Part shown: positions 44,967-54,571 of the stretch, one piece after another
How positions within the stretch are numbered: the first letter of the stretch is position 1
Layout of the letters: each line of letters begins with the position of its first letter
NCBI RefSeq assembly: GCF_005405885.1
Contig: NZ_BJFL01000027.1
Location: forward strand, 1-64,000
Source: Gandjariella thermophila
GTDB taxonomy: Bacteria; Actinomycetota; Actinomycetes; Mycobacteriales; Pseudonocardiaceae
Reading direction: 5' to 3'
Length of the DNA stretch: 64,000 nt
Notes under the pieces: generated by a model
Databases searched by the model: none
Told to the model about the DNA's origin: nothing
What the model saw: the letters and a program-made list of their open reading frames with translations, nothing else
Position numbers and translations under genes: made by a program

Positions 44967-45602
44967 ATGGCCGGTGGGCCGTCGTTGCCCGGAGCGCTGG
45001 GCGCTCTCGGCCCGCTGCTGGACCGCTACGGCTACCTCGCGGTCGCCACGCTGATCACGCTGGAGGACTTCGGCGTGCCGGCACCGGGCGAGACCGTGCT
45101 GATCGCCGCCGCGGTCTACGCGGGCACCGGCCGCCTCAACATCGGCGTCGTCGCACTCGTCGGCTTCGCCGCCGCGGTGTTGGGCGACAACATCGGCTTC
45201 GCCATCGGCCGCCTCGGCGGGCGCCGCGTCGTCGAACGGTTCGGCCGGTACGTGTGGCTCACACCGGCCCGGCTGCGCGCCGCCGAGACCTTCTTCGGCC
45301 GGCACGGCGGCAAGATCGTCGTCGTGGCCCGGTTCGTGGAGGGCCTGCGCCAGGCCAACGGGATCATCGCCGGCATCACCGGCATGCCGTGGCGACGGTT
45401 CCTGGCGTTCAACGCGCTGGGTGCCGCGCTGTGGGTCGGCGTGTGGGCCAGCCTCGGTGATCTGGCCGGCGCGCACGTCGGCGCGATCATCGAACGGCTC
45501 CACCGCTACCAGTACGCCCTGCTCGCCGCCCTGGCGGCACTGGTGGTCGGGCTGGTCCTTCGCCACGTGCTGCGCCGCCGGCGGGAGCGGACACCTCGAT
45601 GA
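44967..45602 (+). CDS. DedA-family membrane protein
   Basis: A 211-residue DedA/SNARE-associated protein with about five TM helices. The family hallmarks are present: ITLEDFGVPAPGETVLIAAA near the N-terminus (F/GxP-P re-entrant motif) and RFVEGLRQANGIIAGITGMP with the conserved arginine and G-x-x-M pattern. DedA proteins act in phospholipid scrambling and membrane homeostasis. The frame ends at 45602 and an amidohydrolase remnant converges on it after 43 bases. Confidence 0.9.
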   Translation: MAGGPSLPGALGALGPLLDRYGYLAVATLITLEDFGVPAPGETVLIAAAVYAGTGRLNIGVVALVGFAAAVLGDNIGFAIGRLGGRRVVERFGRYVWLTPARLRAAETFFGRHGGKIVVVARFVEGLRQANGIIAGITGMPWRRFLAFNALGAALWVGVWASLGDLAGAHVGAIIERLHRYQYALLAALAALVVGLVLRHVLRRRRERTPR

Positions 45603-45645
45603 CCCCGGTGACCGCCGCACGGCCCGACGAGCACCTGCCCGCGGC

Positions 45646-45999
45646 TCACGTCGTGGCGTGGCCCGACGGGCGGCCGGCGGGACGGAGGGCGGTGCGTTCC
45701 GCCGCCTCGGCAGCCGGCTCCGGTTCCCTCGCCACCACGCGCACCCCGTCCTGCCACACCTCGCGAACGTTGCCGGGCAACCGGTCCAGGTCGAGCGCGT
45801 CGCCGTCGACCACCACCAGGTCCGCCCGGAAACCCGCAGCGACCCGGCCGAGTTCCTGCTCGTACCCGAGCAGCCGCGCCGCCGACGAGGTGGTCGCGGC
45901 CAGCACGTCCGCCGAGGCGGGGTGGCTGCCGGTGCCGTCGAAGACCAGGCCGCCGGCGAACAGGGTGCGGCGCGCCGGGGATCCATTCGGGCCGGTCAC
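45646..45999 (-). pseudogene. amidohydrolase with a large in-frame internal deletion
   Basis: A 117-codon frame starts RTLFAGGLVFDGTG (the N-terminal beta strand of imidazolonepropionase-like amidohydrolases) and jumps after SADVL straight to AATTSSAARLLGYEQELGRV and AAGFRADLVVVDGDALDL, the C-terminal strand region. The whole TIM barrel with metal ligands (HxH, K, H, H, D), about 280 residues, is missing without breaking the frame. The GTG start overlaps the stop of the symporter frame, so it was the last gene of an operon with a transporter. Confidence 0.75.
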
Positions 46000-47062
46000 A
46001 CCCGCACGCTCCCGCTCGGTGCGGCCACCGGCTCCTCGACCCGCGGCGCGGGCGCGTGCCCGGTGGCCCGCTCGGCGGCGGCGGCGACGGTGAGCACGGC
46101 GATGTTCACGACCAGGCCGACGATCCCCACATTCACGGTGCCCACCGCCGGGCCGCCGAAGGTGAGCCACACCACCACGACCTCGCCGGCGAGCAGACCG
46201 AGCAGCACGGGAGCCGTGCCGGTCACCCGGCGGCGCAGCAGGCCGAGCCCGTTGGCGGGCGCCAGTTGCGCGGCGCCGCTAAACGTCAGCAGCAGCAGGT
46301 TCGCCAGCAGGTCGGGCCGGAAGATGCCGAGCAGCAGCGCGAGTCCACATTGATGAACCAGACGTGGTCGTTGTGCCCGGCGTGGATGGTGAGCATGTCC
46401 GGCCGGAGCTGCGCGACCCGGTGGAACATCGCCGAGATACCGCCGGCGAAGTGCGCCGGGATGGCGAAGATGAGCACGGCGAGCACGACCAGCATGATGG
46501 CGTCCTTGAAGTAGGACGTCGTCGCGACGCCGTGCAGCCCGGCCCACAGCACGAAGGCGAGTACCAGCAGCGTGCCGATCACCATGCTGGCGGTGCTGGA
46601 CGCCGCGTCCCCGGTGACCAGCTTGACGATCAGCCCGAGCCCGGTGATCTGCAGTTGCAGGTAGGGCAGCACGAACACGACGCCGAGGACGGCGGACAGC
46701 GTGCCCAGCGCCCTGCTGCCGTAGCGGTCGGCGAGGAAATCGCCCTGGGTGAGGTAGCCGCGCTGCTTGCCGAGCCGCCACACCCGGTCGGCCATGAAGA
46801 ACACCACCACGTACCCGATCGGCACGTAGGGCAGCGCGTACATCGCGGCCACCCCACCGCTGAAGGCCAGACCCGCCATGCCCAGGAAGGTGAACGTCGT
46901 GAAGATCTCGCCGGCCTGGAGGAACCACATGGTCAGCGCGCCGAACCGGCGGCCGACCACGGTCCACTCGGTGAGGTCCGCGGCGGGCCGGCGCCGCCCG
47001 ACGAAGCCGAGCACCCCGATCAGGACGATGCCGGCGAAGGTGAACGCGAGGATCGTGCTCAT
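45996..47062 (-). pseudogene. sodium:solute symporter with deletion and frameshift
   Basis: The N-terminal 240 codons (MSTILAFTFAGIVLIGVLGF, WTVVGRRFGALTMWFLQAGE, TLGTLSAVLG region) are the first half of an SSS-family transporter. At about 46345 the frame changes and sequence resumes far downstream in the protein with LALLLGIFRPDLLANLLLLT and later TM helices, so an estimated 110-150 residues of central helices are lost. It cannot be a complete transporter. DUF3311 precedes it, the standard partner for SSS transporters of the YodF type. Confidence 0.75.
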
Positions 47063-47264
47063 TCCCGGTCGCCCCCTCCTGCCCTCGGGTCATCCACCGT
47101 TCGGCGAGCAGCAACGCCGGAGTGAGCAGCAGGCACCAGGCGCCGCCCCAGACGAACATCCGGGGCAGCCCCAGCCACAGCGCACTGGTGTTGACGAACG
47201 GCAGGAACGGCATCAGCAGGAGTGCGACCACCGGGATCGCCGGGAACAGGTAGTGGATGCGCAT
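47060..47264 (-). CDS. DUF3311 small membrane protein
   Basis: From ATG 47264 the sequence MRIHYLFPAIPVVALLLMPF, FVNTSALWLGLPRMFVWGGA, WCLLLTPALLLAERW is typical of DUF3311: two TM helices, about 65-70 residues, always beside a sodium:solute symporter. The frame does not stop at the expected place and runs on through the symporter region, so the 3' end is approximate and probably damaged. GGAGGC lies upstream of the ATG. Confidence 0.65.
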
Positions 47265-47440
47265 GCGTGCCTCCTTCTTGTCCGCGGGTATGCGCGCCCA
47301 CGATCCCGTCGGCACGGCCGGCTCGCGGACGGCGTCGGCTTGCCGCGCAGGGATGCCCTGCCTCCGCGATCGTGCGGCCCGCGGCTTGACACGATCACGG
47401 AAACTCCCTCGGGGCGTCGGGATGGGACGGTGGGCGGCGG

Positions 47441-47790
47441 TCAGTCTCCCCTGGCGAGACGCCGGGCGGCGAGTTCGGCCAGCAGTGCCGCGCCGTCGGC
47501 GAGCACGCCGTCGTCGAAGGCCGCCAGCGGAGAGTGGTTGTTGGGCGCCGACTCGGGGTCGTCGCCCACGCACGCCCCGAGGAACACGTACGCCCCGGCA
47601 CCGCCTGCAGCACCCGGGAGAAGTCCTCCGCGCCGGCGAGCGGGTGCTCCATCTCCTGGAACCGGTGCGGGCCGAACACCTCCCGCACGGTCTCGGCCAC
47701 GAACGCGTACTTGTTGGGGAACAGCGCGGACGAGACGTGCAGGCCGTACGCGGCCGCCGGCGGGCGCCCCGCGGCCTCCAGCAGGCTCAT
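47441..47790 (-). pseudogene. M20-family peptidase/amidohydrolase remnant
   Basis: The frame from 47790 reads LLEAAGRPPAAAYGLHVSSA, then TVREVFGPHRFQEMEHPLAG, AEDFSRVLQAVPG. There the frame slips near 47600 and continues AYVFLGACVGDDPESAPNNH, SPLAAFDDGVLADGAALLAE. This is the C-terminal part of an M20 (IAA-amidohydrolase-like) enzyme with the metal ligands of the N-terminus and the dimerisation domain deleted. It lies just upstream of DUF3311 and the broken symporter, all in one former catabolic operon. Confidence 0.75.
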
Positions 47791-47958
47791 CCGTAGCTCC
47801 CCGACGTCGCTCGGCAGAACGTTGCTCGCGCCATGATGCGAGCCTCGACCACCGCGGCCGCGGTGATGTAGAAATCGGGCATGGGGGCCGGCTCACCCGG
47901 CCCGCCCGCGCGGTGACCGACCGCGACTCCACCGCCGCTCCCCCGGGGGGGCCGGCGC

Positions 47959-48606
47959 TCACACCTGCTGCGTCGCCAGGCAGACGCCGAGCGCGACCAG
48001 CGCGGCACCCAGCAGAAGCTCCTGCGTCCGCCGGGCCCGCGCGGAGTTGAGCAGGCGACGGGCACGGTTCACGGTTATCGCGGTCACCGTCAGCCAGGAC
48101 AGGCTGCATGTCAGCGTGATCGTGGCGAGTGCCACCGCGATCGGCACCGCCACCGATGGCCGGCCAACCGGAAGGAACTGCGGCAGCGTGGCGATGAAGA
48201 ACAGGGTGACCTTGGGATTGGTCAGGTTGGTCAACAACCCCTGCGTGTACGGCGCTCCACGGCGGGCCAACGGCCGGCCCGGATGCGTCATCTCCCACGG
48301 CCCCTCCGGGGTCGCACCGCGGATGCGCAGCGCGAGCCACGCCGTCCGGCAGCCGAGCACGATCAACAGCAGCGCTCCGAGAAGCTTCATGATCTCGTAG
48401 ACCATGGGGAAACGCAGCACCAACTCCGCCATGCCGAGCGCGACCACCGCGGCGTGGACGAGCATTCCGCTGGCACAGCCCATTGCCGTGAAAACCCCGG
48501 CCCGGGTGCCGCCCTGTAACGATGTGCGTATGACGACCGCGGTGTCCAGCCCCGGTGTGATTGCCAGCAACACGCATAGACCGATGTACGGCAGCAGTCC
48601 GGCCAT
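47959..48606 (-). CDS. LysE-family amino-acid exporter
   Basis: A 215-residue LysE/RhtB exporter with about six TM helices. The N-terminal GLLPYIGLCVLLAITPGLDT holds the conserved TPGxD motif, and GALLLIVLGCRTAWLALR and LLTNLTNPKVTLFFIATLPQ are the second and third family blocks. I start at ATG 48606 (MAGLLPYIG); upstream in-frame sequence lacks the pattern. It exports amino acids or homoserine-lactone-like compounds. It seems intact, unlike the genes to its left. Confidence 0.9.
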   Translation of the reverse strand: MAGLLPYIGLCVLLAITPGLDTAVVIRTSLQGGTRAGVFTAMGCASGMLVHAAVVALGMAELVLRFPMVYEIMKLLGALLLIVLGCRTAWLALRIRGATPEGPWEMTHPGRPLARRGAPYTQGLLTNLTNPKVTLFFIATLPQFLPVGRPSVAVPIAVALATITLTCSLSWLTVTAITVNRARRLLNSARARRTQELLLGAALVALGVCLATQQV

Positions 48607-49195
48607 GGGAGGAACCCTCACCCTTTCTGTGCGACCGGAAAGACATGTCGCCCACATGTCTTATCCCTGCGACTTGTGCACGCCGCCGATGTGGGCCGAG
48701 CCCATTGCCGCCTGGCTCTATTTAACTCTTCGCGCGCCAAAACCGCGTATCCGCCAACCCGACTACCGAAATTGCGCGGCGATTGCTCTGGGCGGGTAAA
48801 AGGGTCCGGCGCAAACCGGTCGGGGCGCACGTCCGGATACCCGGGACGGCCGAATCCGTTCACCCATTTCGCCGCAACTCGGCGAGGATGCCGCTACCCG
48901 CGGCAACGTCAACATCAACAAGACATCAAGCCGACTGCGCCGCGCGGGTGACACCGGAGGCCGCCCGGATTCGCCGGCGCTACCGTCACGGGCACCGCCG
49001 GCATGGCCGGGATACGTTGACACGTAAGGGATTTCGGCGCGCCGCGACCCCGCCGCGGTTCGTTCTGAATGGCCGGAAAAAGCACACGTGTGGGTGCCCT
49101 GCGCGGTGATACCGCGGGCGATCAGCCGGAACAGGCGGTCTTCGACGGCTCGAGCCGGTCGATGTCCCTGCCGGGGGGCGCGAGGCCATGAAAAA
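48607..49195. other. long intergenic region upstream of the LysE gene
   Basis: About 590 bases without a convincing gene. The AT content rises around 48640-48780, likely the LysE promoter. No repeat, tRNA or transposase remnant is recognised. Confidence 0.45.
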
Positions 49196-49229
49196 GGCCG
49201 GGTGAGGCGCGCTGGCGCCGCACCCGGCC
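49191..49229 (-). terminator. intrinsic terminator of the NMT1-type ABC operon
   Basis: GGCCGGGTG (49196-49204) and CACCCGGCC (49221-49229) form a 9-bp stem around a GC-rich loop. On the minus strand the stem is followed directly by TTTTT (49191-49195), a textbook Rho-independent terminator 12 bases after the binding-protein stop. Confidence 0.85.
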
Positions 49230-49240
49230 GGGTCGCGTGG

Positions 49241-50287
49241 TCAGTGTGCGCTGTTGGCGAACTGGGTGGTGTAGGTCTTACCGAGGTCGATGGTGTGGCC
49301 CTTGACGGACGGGTCGAAGGCGGTCAGCACGGTGAGCACGGTCTGCGGCCCGTCGGCCGGCATGACGCCGTCGGCGGTGAACATGGCCTTCTCCGCGTCC
49401 AGCGCCTTGACGTACTGGTCCTTGCCCACCCCGGCGTAGTACGCGGGCGGCATCTTGTCGGTGATCTCGGCGGCGGAGTGCGCCTGGATCCACTTCATCG
49501 TCTTCACGAAGGCGTTGACCAGCTTCTGCACGGCGTCCTTGTGGCCGTCCACCCAGGAGGTCTGCATGTAGACCGAGGCGGCCGGATAGGTGCCGCCGAG
49601 TGCCGCCTTGGCCCCCTGCGGGGTGCGCATGTCGATCAGCACCTTGGCCTGGCCGGTGTTGAGCAGTTGGGACACCGTCGGCTCGGTGGTCATCCCGCAG
49701 TCGATCTCCTTGTGCTGCATCGCCGCGATGAAGGTGGGGCCCGCCTCGACGGCCACCGATGTGATGTCCTTCTCGGACAGTCCGCTGTGGACGGCGAGGT
49801 ACTTGGTGAGGAAGTTGGTGGACGAGCCCAGCCCGGTGACCCCGAGCCGCTTGCCCTTCCAGTCCGCCGGTGACGAGATGCTGCCGGCCTCGTCCGAGCG
49901 GCACAGCTCGACCTCGCCCGGCGCCTGCTGGAGCTGGACCACCGACTCGACCTGCTTGCCCTTGCCCTGCAGGTCGAGGGTGTGGTCGTAGAACCCGACC
50001 ACGCCGTCGACCTGCCCGGCGAGCATGGCATCCTCGGCGTCAACGCCGGCCGGCTCGTCGGAGAGCTGGACGTCCAGTCCCTCGTCCTTGAAGTAGCCGA
50101 GCTGCTGGGTCAGCATCGCCGGCAGGTAGATCTGCTTGTTCAGGCCGCCGACCATGAGCTTGACGGTGGTCGCGCCGCCCGCTGCGGCGGCACCGCCGGA
50201 CGTCGAGGTACCGCCACCACCGCAGGCGGTCGCGGCGAGGGCCAGCGCGACACCGACGGCGGCGATGCCGAGGGATGTGCGGGACAT
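49241..50287 (-). CDS. ABC transporter substrate-binding lipoprotein (NMT1/THI5-like)
   Basis: A 348-residue lipoprotein. The signal peptide MSRTSLGIAAVGVALALAAT ends before C22, the likely lipid anchor. The mature sequence has the NMT1/SsuA-like fold: TVKLMVGGLNKQIYLPAMLT, QVDGVVGFYDHT, GKRLGVTGLGSSTNFLTKYL. These proteins bind nitrate, sulfonates, thiamine precursors or aromatic acids; the ligand is not evident. A GGAGGAG site precedes the ATG. It is the last gene of an ATPase-permease-SBP operon. Confidence 0.9.
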   Translation of the reverse strand: MSRTSLGIAAVGVALALAATACGGGGTSTSGGAAAAGGATTVKLMVGGLNKQIYLPAMLTQQLGYFKDEGLDVQLSDEPAGVDAEDAMLAGQVDGVVGFYDHTLDLQGKGKQVESVVQLQQAPGEVELCRSDEAGSISSPADWKGKRLGVTGLGSSTNFLTKYLAVHSGLSEKDITSVAVEAGPTFIAAMQHKEIDCGMTTEPTVSQLLNTGQAKVLIDMRTPQGAKAALGGTYPAASVYMQTSWVDGHKDAVQKLVNAFVKTMKWIQAHSAAEITDKMPPAYYAGVGKDQYVKALDAEKAMFTADGVMPADGPQTVLTVLTAFDPSVKGHTIDLGKTYTTQFANSAH

Positions 50288-50338
50288 GGTGTTTCTCCTC
50301 CGGGACGGGCGGATGGGGAACGGCTGGCGCGTGCTGGG

Positions 50339-51223
50339 TCACAGGTCGGCGCCGGAGAGCTGCGGGGGTCGCCAGGACAGCAGCTGCTTCTCGAGCAGGG
50401 TGATCAGGCCCTCGGCGGCGAGCGCGATGACGGCGATGACCACCATCGCGGCGAACACGCCGTTCGGGTTGAACGAGCCCTGCGCCTGGGAGATCAGCAG
50501 GCCCAGGCCCTGCTGGGCGCCGAGGAACTCGCCAACGATCGCGCCGATGAGCGCGAACCCGAAGCTGACGTGCAGGCTGGCGATGATCCAGGTGAGCGCC
50601 GAGGGCAGCACCACGTGAAAGGTCACCTGGCGCTTGGAGGCGCCCAGGATGCGGGCGTTGGCCACCAGGTTGCGGTCCACCTCGCGGGTGCCCTGGAAGG
50701 CGTTGAAGAACACCGCGAAGAACACCAGCACCATCGCGAGGGCCACCTTGGACTGCACGCCGAGCCCAAGCCAGACGATGAAGATGGAGCCGAGCACAAT
50801 GCGCGGGATCGAGTTGAGCACCTTGATGTAGGGCCCGAAGATGTCGGCCAGCATGCGGACGCGACCCAGCGCGATGCCGCACACGATGCCGAGCACCACA
50901 CCGATGGCGAAACCGACCAGTGCCTCCTGCAGGGTGACACCGACCTGCGTCCACAGTGAACCGATCTCGGTGCCGCCGGTGACCCAGTCGCCGACCTGCG
51001 CGGCGATCCTGGTGGGCTGCCCGAAGAAGAACGGGTCGAGCACGCCGGCGCGGGCCAGGACTTCCCAGCCGCCGAGGAACACGACCAGCGGGACGAACCG
51101 GACGGCGTTCACCACGAGGCGGCGCCGGCGCGGCCGCGTACCGGCCTCCGCCGGCTCGGCGATGTCGGTTCCGGCGTGCGGCGTCGGCGAAACGGCCCGG
51201 GTATCGGGGCGGGCGGTGCTCAC
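50339..51223 (-). CDS. ABC transporter permease (SsuC/TauC type)
   Basis: A 294-residue permease with six TM helices after a 35-residue charged N-terminal tail. The EAA loop (GTREVDRNLVANARILGASK, motif EAxxxGAxxxxxF) is at about 190-215, docking the ATPase. The GTG start overlaps the ATPase stop (GTGA). It belongs with the NMT1-type binding protein downstream. Confidence 0.92.
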   Translation of the reverse strand: MSTARPDTRAVSPTPHAGTDIAEPAEAGTRPRRRRLVVNAVRFVPLVVFLGGWEVLARAGVLDPFFFGQPTRIAAQVGDWVTGGTEIGSLWTQVGVTLQEALVGFAIGVVLGIVCGIALGRVRMLADIFGPYIKVLNSIPRIVLGSIFIVWLGLGVQSKVALAMVLVFFAVFFNAFQGTREVDRNLVANARILGASKRQVTFHVVLPSALTWIIASLHVSFGFALIGAIVGEFLGAQQGLGLLISQAQGSFNPNGVFAAMVVIAVIALAAEGLITLLEKQLLSWRPPQLSGADL

Positions 51224-52071
51224 AGCGTCTCCTTCTCGGGTTCCGCGGTGGACGGCGGGGCGGCGGCGGTGCGGGCGTAGGCGAGTTCGACCTCGTCCCG
51301 CAGCGACTCCCAGATCCGCTGGTACATCTCGACGAACGCGGCGTCGAAGCGGATCTCCTGGGCGCGCCTCGGGCGAGGCAGGCCGACCTCGAAGGTGGCC
51401 TTCACCGTGCCGGGTCCCGCGGTGAGCACCACCACCTTGTCGGCCAGCGCGATGGCCTCCTCCAGGTCGTGCGTGATGAACACGACCGCCGGCCGGGTCA
51501 ACTCCCACAGCCGCAGCAGCTCGTCGGACATGATCTGCCGGGTCTGCACGTCGAGCGCGGCGAACGGCTCGTCCATCAGCAGGATGCGCGGCCGGTTGAT
51601 CAGGCTCTGGGCGAGCGCGACCCGCTTGCGCATGCCGCCGGAGAGCTGGTGCGGGTGCCGGTCCTCGAACCCGGCGAGCCCGACCCGGCGCAGCCAGTCC
51701 CGCGCCTGCTCGACGGCCTCCCGGCGCGGCACGCCCCGGAACAGCGGCCCGGCCGCCACGTTGGCCAGCACCGACTTCCACGGGAACACGGCGTCGTTCT
51801 GGAACACGAAGGCGATGCCCTCGCTGATCCCCCGCACCGGGCCGCCGTCCACCAGCACCTCGCCACGGCTGGCCGGTTCCAGACCGGAGATCAGGGACAG
51901 GGTGGTGGACTTGCCGCACCCGGTGGGGCCGACCACGGCGCAGAACTCCCCCGGCGCCACCGTGAGGTTGAGCCGCCGCAACGCGGTGTGCACTGATCCC
52001 GCCGGGGTGCGGAACCGCTTCGTGACGTCGCGCAGCTCAATCGCCGGCGGGGACGGATCGGAGTGTGTCAT
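51220..52071 (-). CDS. ABC transporter ATP-binding protein (SsuB/TauB type)
   Basis: A 283-residue ABC ATPase. Walker A GPTGCGKSTTL, the Q-loop in AFVFQNDAVFPW, signature LSGGMRKRVALAQ, Walker B RILLMDEPFAALD and H-loop FITHDLEEA are all intact. It powers import by the permease encoded after it. It is the first gene of the operon, divergent from a CitA-like sensor kinase across about 220 bases. Confidence 0.94.
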   Translation of the reverse strand: MTHSDPSPPAIELRDVTKRFRTPAGSVHTALRRLNLTVAPGEFCAVVGPTGCGKSTTLSLISGLEPASRGEVLVDGGPVRGISEGIAFVFQNDAVFPWKSVLANVAAGPLFRGVPRREAVEQARDWLRRVGLAGFEDRHPHQLSGGMRKRVALAQSLINRPRILLMDEPFAALDVQTRQIMSDELLRLWELTRPAVVFITHDLEEAIALADKVVVLTAGPGTVKATFEVGLPRPRRAQEIRFDAAFVEMYQRIWESLRDEVELAYARTAAAPPSTAEPEKETL

Positions 52072-52289
52072 CGCTGAAGGTCCTCGCGCTGTCCGGGAAT
52101 CGTCGTTCGCCGCGGAACGCTAGATGTGGCCCCGGCCACCGCGCGGGGTTTGCGAGGCTTGCGTGACTATTCGGCGTTTCTCGCGGTTGTGTGCGTTCTG
52201 TTCAGCAGCCGGGCTTTACCAGGCCGGTCCGGCCGGTGACACTCAGGACGCCGAACCGGGGGCATTCAGGCGCCGAAGGAGCCGCGTGG

Positions 52290-53897
52290 ATGCGCACGAA
52301 AAAGCTGTCGACCCAGATCACGATCAGCCAACTCACCATCCTGGTGTGCACGGTGGCGATCGGCTTCGCCCTGTTCGCCGGCGAGGAACGGCACCAGCTC
52401 GACCGGCAGTACCAGGGTGAGGCGCTGGCCATCGCGCAGACGGTGGCCGGGGTGCCGGAGATCCGCGCGGCCATGGAGTACGGCGACGCGGGTGACCTGG
52501 TGCAGATGGTGGCCGAGCGCATCCGGCGGAACTCGCAGGCCGCCTACGTCGTGGTCATCGACCGCGACGGCGTCCGGCACTCCCACCCCAACCCCGCGCT
52601 GGTCGGGCAGCCGATCACCGAACCGGTCGAGGCGCTCGACGGGCACACGCACGTCGGGATCGACCCGGGCAGCCTCGGCGCGTCCGCGAACGGCAAGGCG
52701 CCGCTGTACGGGCCGACCGGCGACCTCGTCGGCGAGGTGTCGGTGGGCATCCTGGAAACCCGGGTCACCGGGCACCTGCTGGCCGAGTTGCCCAGTTTCG
52801 CCCTGTACACCGCGCTCGCCCTGGCGGTCGGCGTCGCCGCCTCGCTGCTGCTCGCCCGGCAGCTCAAGCGCAGCACCTTCGGCCTGGAACTGCCGGAGAT
52901 CGCCGCGTTGCTGCAGGAGCGGGAGGCGATGTTGCACGGCATCCGGGAGGGCGTCATCACCCTCGACCCGGACGGCCGGTTGACCCTGGCCAACGACGAG
53001 GCCAGGCGGCTGCTGCCGACCCGGGACCTGCAACTCGGCGTACCGCTGGTGGACGTGGTGCCCCCGGGCCGGCTGCGCGATGTGCTCTCCGGCGCGATCG
53101 GCGGCACCGACCGGGTGGTGCTCACCGGCGACCACTGCCTGGTGGTGAACCGGACGCCGGTGTCCGTGGCCGGCCGCGACCTCGGCGCCGTGATCACGCT
53201 GCGCGACCGCACCGAGATGGAGGACCTGGTCCGCGAGCTGGACAGCGCGCGTGGCCTCACCGACGCGCTGCGCGCCCAGCAGCACGAGGTCGCCAACCGC
53301 ATGCACACCCTGGCCGGTCTGCTCGAACTCGGTGACCGCGAGCAGGCGCTGCGCTACCTTACCGAGACCGAGGGGCTGGCCGCCGAACGCGCCGACGCCA
53401 TCCGCGAGCGCATCGGTCACCCGCTGGTCGTGGCGCTGCTGCTCGCCAAGACCACGGTCGCCGCCGAGCGCGGCGTGGACCTGGTGCTCACCGAGGAGTC
53501 CTGGCTGACCGAGACGTGCCCGCACGCCCGGGAACTGATCACCGTGCTCGGCAACCTGGTGGACAACGCGGTGGACGCCGCGGCCGCCGGCCCACCTCCG
53601 GCGCGGGTCACCGTGGATCTCGAGGAGGGCCCCGACGACGTGCTCGTCCGGGTCCGCGACACCGGTACCGGCATTCCACCCGACGCCGCGGCGCACATCT
53701 TCGACGACGGGTTCAGCACCAAACCAGCGGACGGTCACCGGCATCGTGGCCTCGGCCTGGCCCTGGTGCACCGGCTGACCCGGCGGCGCGGCGGCTCGAT
53801 CACGGTCAGCGAGGGCCCCGGTGCCACCTTCACCGTGCGCCTGCCGCAGTCCCAGCGGGCGGCGAGCACACCGCAGCGGACGGGCGCGCCGTCATGA
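52290..53897 (+). CDS. CitA/DcuS-type sensor histidine kinase
   Basis: A 535-residue membrane kinase. TM1 (about 11-29) and TM2 (about 170-192) bracket an extracellular PDC/PAS sensor (VVVIDRDGVRHSHPNPALVG, the carboxylate-sensing signature of CitA/DcuS). A cytosolic PAS domain (EREAMLHGIREGVITLDPDG) follows, then the H-box QQHEVANRMHTLAGLLELG and the ATPase N box (ITVLGNLVDNAVDAA) and G boxes. These sensors detect citrate, C4-dicarboxylates or related acids. ATG 52290 follows GAAGGAG. It overlaps the response regulator (ATGA). Confidence 0.9.
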   Translation: MRTKKLSTQITISQLTILVCTVAIGFALFAGEERHQLDRQYQGEALAIAQTVAGVPEIRAAMEYGDAGDLVQMVAERIRRNSQAAYVVVIDRDGVRHSHPNPALVGQPITEPVEALDGHTHVGIDPGSLGASANGKAPLYGPTGDLVGEVSVGILETRVTGHLLAELPSFALYTALALAVGVAASLLLARQLKRSTFGLELPEIAALLQEREAMLHGIREGVITLDPDGRLTLANDEARRLLPTRDLQLGVPLVDVVPPGRLRDVLSGAIGGTDRVVLTGDHCLVVNRTPVSVAGRDLGAVITLRDRTEMEDLVRELDSARGLTDALRAQQHEVANRMHTLAGLLELGDREQALRYLTETEGLAAERADAIRERIGHPLVVALLLAKTTVAAERGVDLVLTEESWLTETCPHARELITVLGNLVDNAVDAAAAGPPPARVTVDLEEGPDDVLVRVRDTGTGIPPDAAAHIFDDGFSTKPADGHRHRGLGLALVHRLTRRRGGSITVSEGPGATFTVRLPQSQRAASTPQRTGAPS

Positions 53898-54571
53898 TCC
53901 GCACACTGGTCGTGGACGACGACTACCGGGTGGCCGCCATCCACGCCGCCTACCTCCGCCGCGTACCCGGGTTCGCCGCCGTCGGCCCCGCCCACAGCGC
54001 CGCCGAGGCGCGCGCCGCCATCGCCGCCGAGCGGGTGCAACTCATCCTGCTCGACCTCTATCTCCCCGACGAGCACGGACTCGACCTGGTCCGCGCCCTG
54101 CCCGACTCTCCCGACCGGCCCGACTTCATCGCCATCACCGCCGGCCGCGACGTGCGCAACATCCGCACCGCCATGCAACTGGGCGCGGTGCACTACCTGG
54201 TCAAGCCCTTCCGGTTCGCCCGGCTCGCCGAACTGCTCACCGCCTACCGGGACGTGCAGGAACGGTTGACCACCCTCCGCGAGGCCCGGCAGGACGACGT
54301 CGACCACCTGTACGGCCTGCTGCGCCCGCCAACCCTGCCCGCTCCCAGCAAGGGGCACTCCGCCCCCACCCTCGCCCTGATCCGCGACACCCTGCGCGCC
54401 GCGGACACCGACATGTCCGCCACCGAGGTCGCCGCCCAACTCGGCGTCAGCCGTCCCACCGCGCAGCGCTACCTCTCCTACCTCGCCCGGCACGGCGTCG
54501 TCGAACTGCTGCTGCGCTACGGCACCACCGGCCGCCCGGAACATCGCTACCGGTACCGGGTGGCGCCGTAG
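53894..54571 (+). CDS. CitB-type response regulator
   Basis: A 225-residue response regulator. The receiver has VVDDD near the start, the phosphoacceptor aspartate in LILLDLYLPDEHG (about D56) and K in YLVKPFRF. The C-terminus is a winged-helix-like HTH (TEVAAQLGVSRPTAQRYLSY) as in CitB/DcuR. Together with the overlapping kinase it probably controls the divergent ABC operon, a common arrangement for organic-acid uptake. The last 25 bases overlap the convergent endonuclease-V-like gene. Confidence 0.9.
   Translation: MIRTLVVDDDYRVAAIHAAYLRRVPGFAAVGPAHSAAEARAAIAAERVQLILLDLYLPDEHGLDLVRALPDSPDRPDFIAITAGRDVRNIRTAMQLGAVHYLVKPFRFARLAELLTAYRDVQERLTTLREARQDDVDHLYGLLRPPTLPAPSKGHSAPTLALIRDTLRAADTDMSATEVAAQLGVSRPTAQRYLSYLARHGVVELLLRYGTTGRPEHRYRYRVAP

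Noticed and set aside
47787-47882. MPDFYITAAAVVEARIMARA-type short frame upstream of the M20 remnant
   Set aside because: It starts at an ATG and ends at a TGA overlapping the M20 frame, but there is no matching family and the region is decayed. Could be a relic start; too weak to list.
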